A stretch of 6,141 bases of DNA from Desulfonatronospira sp. GTDB lineage: Bacteria; Desulfobacterota; Desulfovibrionia; Desulfovibrionales; Desulfonatronovibrionaceae. The notes under the pieces were generated by a model. The model was not told the DNA's origin. It did not search any database and saw only the letters and a list, made by a program, of their open reading frames with translations. Positions within the stretch are counted from its first letter, which is position 1, and each line of letters starts with the position of its first letter. The stretch lies in the NCBI GenBank assembly GCA_007127015.1, contig SLAE01000089.1, positions 1 through 6,141 on the forward strand, written 5' to 3'. Positions 5,969 through 6,141 of this stretch are shown here, piece by piece. The translations under genes and the position numbers were made by a program.

Positions 5969-6141
5969 CTAAATTTTTTCAAAATGATCAAAACCCTTGA
6001 GCTCCAGCTTTTTTCCCCTTAGATATATTCCAGGAACATCAACAACATTCCCGATTTTTTTTAAATCCTGTAAAGCTGTGTTCAGCTTTTCCCAGTTCTT
6101 TTCGGTACACACTCCCAATAAAGCGTAATCTTCTCCCCCCC
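5969..6141 (-). CDS. thiL: Thiamine-monophosphate kinase ThiL, C-terminal fragment (5' end outside window)
   Basis: On the minus strand a frame open to the window edge gives 56 residues ending at TAG (5971-5969). It begins GGEDYALLGV, matching the GGEDYELL motif that marks the C-terminal part of ThiL, the ATP-dependent kinase making thiamine diphosphate from thiamine monophosphate. It continues through an IGNVVDVPGIYLRG segment and ends KGFDHFEKI, like the GF-x-HF end of ThiL proteins. The N-terminal ATP-binding half lies outside the window. The thiM gene lies on the same strand about 3.9 kb away, so thiamine genes flank the selenoprotein pair. Because only the tail is visible the call rests on two short motifs, but both are characteristic. 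Confidence 0.75.
   Translation of the reverse strand, partial: GGEDYALLGVCTEKNWEKLNTALQDLKKIGNVVDVPGIYLRGKKLELKGFDHFEKI

Overview
The window suggests a Desulfobacterota-type anaerobe, probably a sulfate reducer. Three things point that way: iron-sulfur electron-transfer proteins related to HdrD/TmcB/DsrK, a short sirohydrochlorin chelatase, and apparent selenocysteine (Sec) decoding. This assignment is an inference from gene content, since no taxonomic marker gene is present.

Layout, left to right. Positions 1-236 (+) hold the 3' end of a MoeA-like molybdopterin-binding protein with a four-cysteine tail. Next come three minus-strand genes: a nitrilase-superfamily amidohydrolase (318-1151), thiM hydroxyethylthiazole kinase (1278-2093) and a CbiX-type chelatase (2130-2495). 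After a divergent intergenic region there are two plus-strand paralogous genes, 2728-4065 and 4421-5746, separated by a strong intrinsic terminator and a palindrome-rich 290-base leader. The right edge (5969-6141, -) is the 3' end of what looks like thiL, thiamine-monophosphate kinase.

The main result is that each of the two paralogs is split by one in-frame TGA (3439-3441 and 5150-5152), so a routine gene caller would report four fragments. Both TGAs fall at the same place, in a Glu-X-Gly-His motif where I recall related proteins having Cys (ECGH). Both are followed, after exactly 23 bases, by a 7-bp hairpin with a GTT loop. Two stem pairs differ between the copies by compensatory double changes. 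This is the expected shape of a bacterial SECIS element. I therefore annotate two full-length selenoproteins, of 445 and 441 residues, with Sec238 and Sec244.

Both selenoproteins are soluble HdrD-like Fe-S oxidoreductases. Each has two N-terminal [4Fe-4S] ferredoxin motifs, a degenerate first CCG half that carries the Sec, and an intact second CCG motif able to hold a noncubane [4Fe-4S] cluster. Their redox partner and substrate cannot be read from this window. The surrounding genes are cofactor-related (molybdopterin, thiamine, siroheme/cobamide) and do not form an obvious pathway with the selenoproteins.
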